Part shown: piece by piece, positions 4,812 to 5,348 of the stretch
Layout: each line of letters opens with the position of its first letter
Numbering within the stretch: position 1 is the stretch's first letter
NCBI GenBank assembly: GCA_938007945.1
Contig: CALLME010000074.1
Location: forward strand, 1 to 5,348
Source: an uncultured Caulobacterales bacterium
GTDB lineage: Bacteria > Pseudomonadota > Alphaproteobacteria > Caulobacterales > Maricaulaceae
Length of the DNA: 5,348 bases
Reading direction: 5' to 3'
Position numbers and translations under genes: made by a program
The notes under the pieces: model-generated
What the model saw: the letters and a program-made list of their open reading frames with translations, nothing else
What the model was told of the DNA's origin: nothing
Database searches by the model: none

Positions 4812-5348
4812 CAAATACTCACGTTCTTGTTGCTCACGCTCCTGCTCAGCGGCGCGTCGGCGTAGTTCTTCGAGAAGTTCGCGTGAGCGTGTTGCGTTGT
4901 CACGCGGATCGATATCTTGGCGGCTCAGCGCGTCGTTTTCGCCGTCTTGGCCGTCTTGATTAAGCGGATTACCTTGACCCGCTTGCTGACTTTCCTCACC
5001 GCGTTCGGAACGCGCTTGCTGGGCGAGCCCTTGACCGGCATTGCGGAGCGCCTCAATCGCGTCGGCCTGCGCTTGTGCGGCTCCGCTTAAGTCGCCTGCT
5101 TTCAGAGCCTCTTCGGCGCGTTGCATGGCCTCGGCAGCCTCATCAAGCGCGTCACTTGGGCTTTGCGCAAACTCTCCCGTCGTACCGCCACTACCGCCGC
5201 GTGCGTCGGGATTCTCAGGATCGCTCTCACCGCCTCCACCGCCTGCTTGCGCGTCAGAATCGGTCTCGCTTTGGCCCGGCGAGTTGCCGTCCTCTTCTCC
5301 GCCGCCGCCTTCTGCCGCCTTGTCTGAACCTGCGGGGAGGCCGTCTTT
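4788..5348 (-). CDS. DUF4175 (TIGR02302-type) protein, C-terminal part; N-terminus beyond the window
   Basis: The frame is open from the right edge and stops at TAG 4790-4788, giving 186 visible residues. An internal ATG at 5126 could be mistaken for a start, but the frame continues upstream without a stop and in matching composition. The last residues, SRELLEELRRRAAEQEREQQ followed by EYLERLLKRF, match the highly conserved C-terminal signature I associate with DUF4175/TIGR02302 proteins: large (often about 800 residues) alphaproteobacterial proteins with N-terminal membrane helices and a coiled, low-complexity C-terminal half. Visible here are a Gly/Glu/Asp/Ser-rich segment with glycine runs (about residues 1-60), then a helix of Ala/Gln/Glu (DEAAEAMQRAEEALKAGDLS, a TPR-like or coiled-coil segment), a Gln/Gly/Asn-rich linker, and the terminal helix. 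Function is unknown. It is convergent with hpt across 14 bases. The family call rests mainly on the C-terminal signature. Confidence 0.8.
   Translation of the reverse strand, partial: KDGLPAGSDKAAEGGGGEEDGNSPGQSETDSDAQAGGGGGESDPENPDARGGSGGTTGEFAQSPSDALDEAAEAMQRAEEALKAGDLSGAAQAQADAIEALRNAGQGLAQQARSERGEESQQAGQGNPLNQDGQDGENDALSRQDIDPRDNATRSRELLEELRRRAAEQEREQQEREYLERLLKRF

Noticed and set aside
4788..5126. A complete 112-residue gene starting at the ATG at 5126
   Set aside because: The same frame is open without a stop to the right window edge with matching low-complexity composition, so this ATG is internal to a larger DUF4175-type protein.
5196..5310. GCC/CCG-rich runs as a possible DNA repeat or tandem array
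   Set aside because: They encode glycine runs in the DUF4175 linker; the unit is irregular and explained by protein composition.

Overview
The window looks like ordinary chromosomal core sequence from an alphaproteobacterium. The evidence is the set of families present (a DUF2125 protein, an N-terminal MJ0042-type zinc-ribbon membrane protein, a DUF4175/TIGR02302-type C-terminus, and an alphaproteobacterial-style FtsE/FtsX pair) and the moderate-to-high GC, tightly packed coding. A Caulobacterales, Maricaulales or Hyphomonadaceae-like source would fit, but I cannot fix the genus. I see no mobile element, tRNA, rRNA or CRISPR array.

Layout: positions 1-3173 hold a leftward (minus-strand) operon, read from right to left as ftsE, ftsX, a DUF218/YdcF-like membrane protein, and a DUF2125 protein that runs off the left edge. 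Every junction in this operon is a 4-base ATGA overlap, so the four genes are probably co-transcribed and translationally coupled. A 188-base AT-rich divergent intergenic region (3174-3361) follows; it holds a 13-base palindrome, a short hairpin and weak promoter candidates. To its right lie two plus-strand genes, also joined by an ATGA overlap: a zinc-ribbon single-pass membrane protein and a hypoxanthine phosphoribosyltransferase (hpt). The last gene is on the minus strand, convergent with hpt across only 14 bases. It is the C-terminal 186 residues of a DUF4175 (TIGR02302-type) protein that enters from the right edge.

Function: FtsE/FtsX form the ABC-type division complex that couples ATP hydrolysis at the division site to periplasmic peptidoglycan hydrolysis. 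The two downstream genes encode membrane-anchored proteins whose bulk lies outside the cytoplasm, so the leftward operon is an envelope and division operon. The rightward pair joins a protein of unknown role to purine salvage.

I found no convincing previously undescribed system. The points most worth checking are the uncertain ftsE start, the substitutions in the Hpt active-site loops, the palindrome between the divergent operons, and the apparent absence of an acyltransferase gene between the ydcF-like and DUF2125 genes.
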